From NCBI GenBank assembly GCA_002329225.1, contig DCTF01000090.1, positions 3,798 through 10,891 on the forward strand: a DNA stretch of 7,094 bases. Direction: 5' to 3'. The notes beneath the pieces are model-generated. The model searched no databases. It was not told where the DNA came from and was given only the letters and a program-made list of their open reading frames with translations. The DNA comes from Ruminococcaceae bacterium UBA1447 (lineage in GTDB: Bacteria; Bacillota; Clostridia; Oscillospirales; Acutalibacteraceae). Positions 6,991-7,094 of this stretch are shown piece by piece (positions within the stretch are counted from its first letter, which is position 1; the number at the start of each line of letters is the position of its first letter). Made by a program: the position numbers and the translations under genes.

Positions 6991-6999
6991 CACCCCTTT
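6991..6999 (-). promoter_or_regulatory. Ribosome binding site selecting the TTG start of the fusion gene
   Basis: The minus strand reads AAAGGGGTG, a good match to AAGGAGGTG complementary to the 3' end of 16S rRNA. The run of four G (6993-6996) is 8 bases before TTG (6982-6984), an ideal spacing. The upstream in-frame GTG (6991-6993) overlaps this site and so could not use it. Starting at TTG also puts the protein directly at the first beta strand (ARFIFSAF), as in family members. Confidence 0.65.
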
Positions 7000-7019
7000 T
7001 ACGCAATATTTCGCTTGCT

Positions 7020-7048
7020 ATTCTAACACATTATGCAAAGTAAAAAAA
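7020..7048 (-). promoter_or_regulatory. Candidate extended -10 promoter of the sugar module
   Basis: The minus strand has TAGAAT (7020-7025) directly preceded by TGT (7026-7028), giving an extended -10 of the form TGnTAnAAT. The -35 at 17-base spacing falls on a run of T (7043-7048), a poor match to TTGACA. Transcription would start near 7013, leaving a leader of about 30 bases. A weak -35 with an extended -10 is typical of promoters that rely on an activator, which fits the inverted repeat just upstream. This is the only plausible promoter in the 110 bases before the first gene. Confidence 0.55.
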
Positions 7049-7060
7049 GGCAAAAACGGA

Positions 7061-7092
7061 TTTTGAATGCAAGTTTCAACCGCAATTCAAAA
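7061..7092. repeat. Inverted repeat upstream of the sugar module promoter (possible operator)
   Basis: The plus strand has TTTTGAAT (7061-7068) and its perfect reverse complement ATTCAAAA (7085-7092). The arms extend inward by GC/GC if one A (7084) is skipped, giving a 10-bp arm with a bulge and an 11-base centre. It ends about 12 bases before the putative -35 region, where an activator or repressor dimer could bind. It could instead be a weak hairpin at the 3' end of an upstream gene outside the window. Its stem is AT-rich and has no clean U-run, so a terminator is less likely. Confidence 0.45.
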
Positions 7093-7094
7093 TA

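Noticed and set aside
6994..7094. Riboswitch or T-box leader ahead of the sugar module
   Set aside because: The predicted leader is only about 30 bases and shows no conserved riboswitch elements; the visible dyad is upstream of the promoter.
1..7094. CRISPR arrays, tRNA/rRNA genes, insertion sequences, phage or toxin-antitoxin genes
   Set aside because: No repeat-spacer pattern, cloverleaf, terminal inverted repeats or transposase-like frame was seen on either strand.

Overview
The window looks like a chromosomal stretch from a Gram-positive, Clostridia-like Firmicute, probably a gut-type anaerobe. The support is a Mini-RNase III gene, a YitT/DUF2179 membrane protein, a Firmicutes-style YebC N-terminus, AGGAGG-like ribosome sites and a textbook sigma-A promoter. 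All seven genes lie on the minus strand, so transcription runs from the right end (about 7000) towards position 1. Coding density is high; the longest gene-free stretch is about 100 bases. I see no RNA genes, mobile elements or CRISPR arrays.

Region 1 (right, about 7094 to 3002) is a three-gene carbohydrate module. The first gene is a natural fusion of a TIM-barrel sugar isomerase/epimerase-like domain and a Gfo/Idh/MocA oxidoreductase. The second is a separate Gfo/Idh/MocA oxidoreductase. The third is a short-chain dehydrogenase closely resembling the SDR-type D-mannonate oxidoreductases (B. subtilis YjmF/UxuB-like). A candidate extended -10 promoter and an 8+8 bp inverted repeat lie just upstream of the fusion gene. 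The best translation start of the fusion gene is a TTG. Together the genes suggest NAD(P)-dependent oxidation, isomerisation and re-reduction of a sugar, polyol, uronate or glycoside; the substrate cannot be read from the sequence.

Region 2 (2922 to 339) is a tight housekeeping run: obg (50S assembly GTPase), mrnC (Mini-RNase III, 23S rRNA maturation) overlapping obg by 29 bases, and a YitT/DUF2179 membrane protein whose ATG directly follows the mrnC stop. The gap between the sugar module and obg has no convincing terminator or promoter, so read-through is plausible. The genes most often found before obg in Firmicutes (rplU, ysxB, rpmA) are not there.

Region 3 (338 to 1) starts a new transcription unit: a TTGACA-17-TACAAT promoter drives yebC, of which only the first 88 codons are in the window.

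Nothing here is clearly a new defence or mobile system. The most interesting items are the epimerase-oxidoreductase fusion with its partner dehydrogenases, its upstream inverted repeat, and the placement of this module directly before obg.
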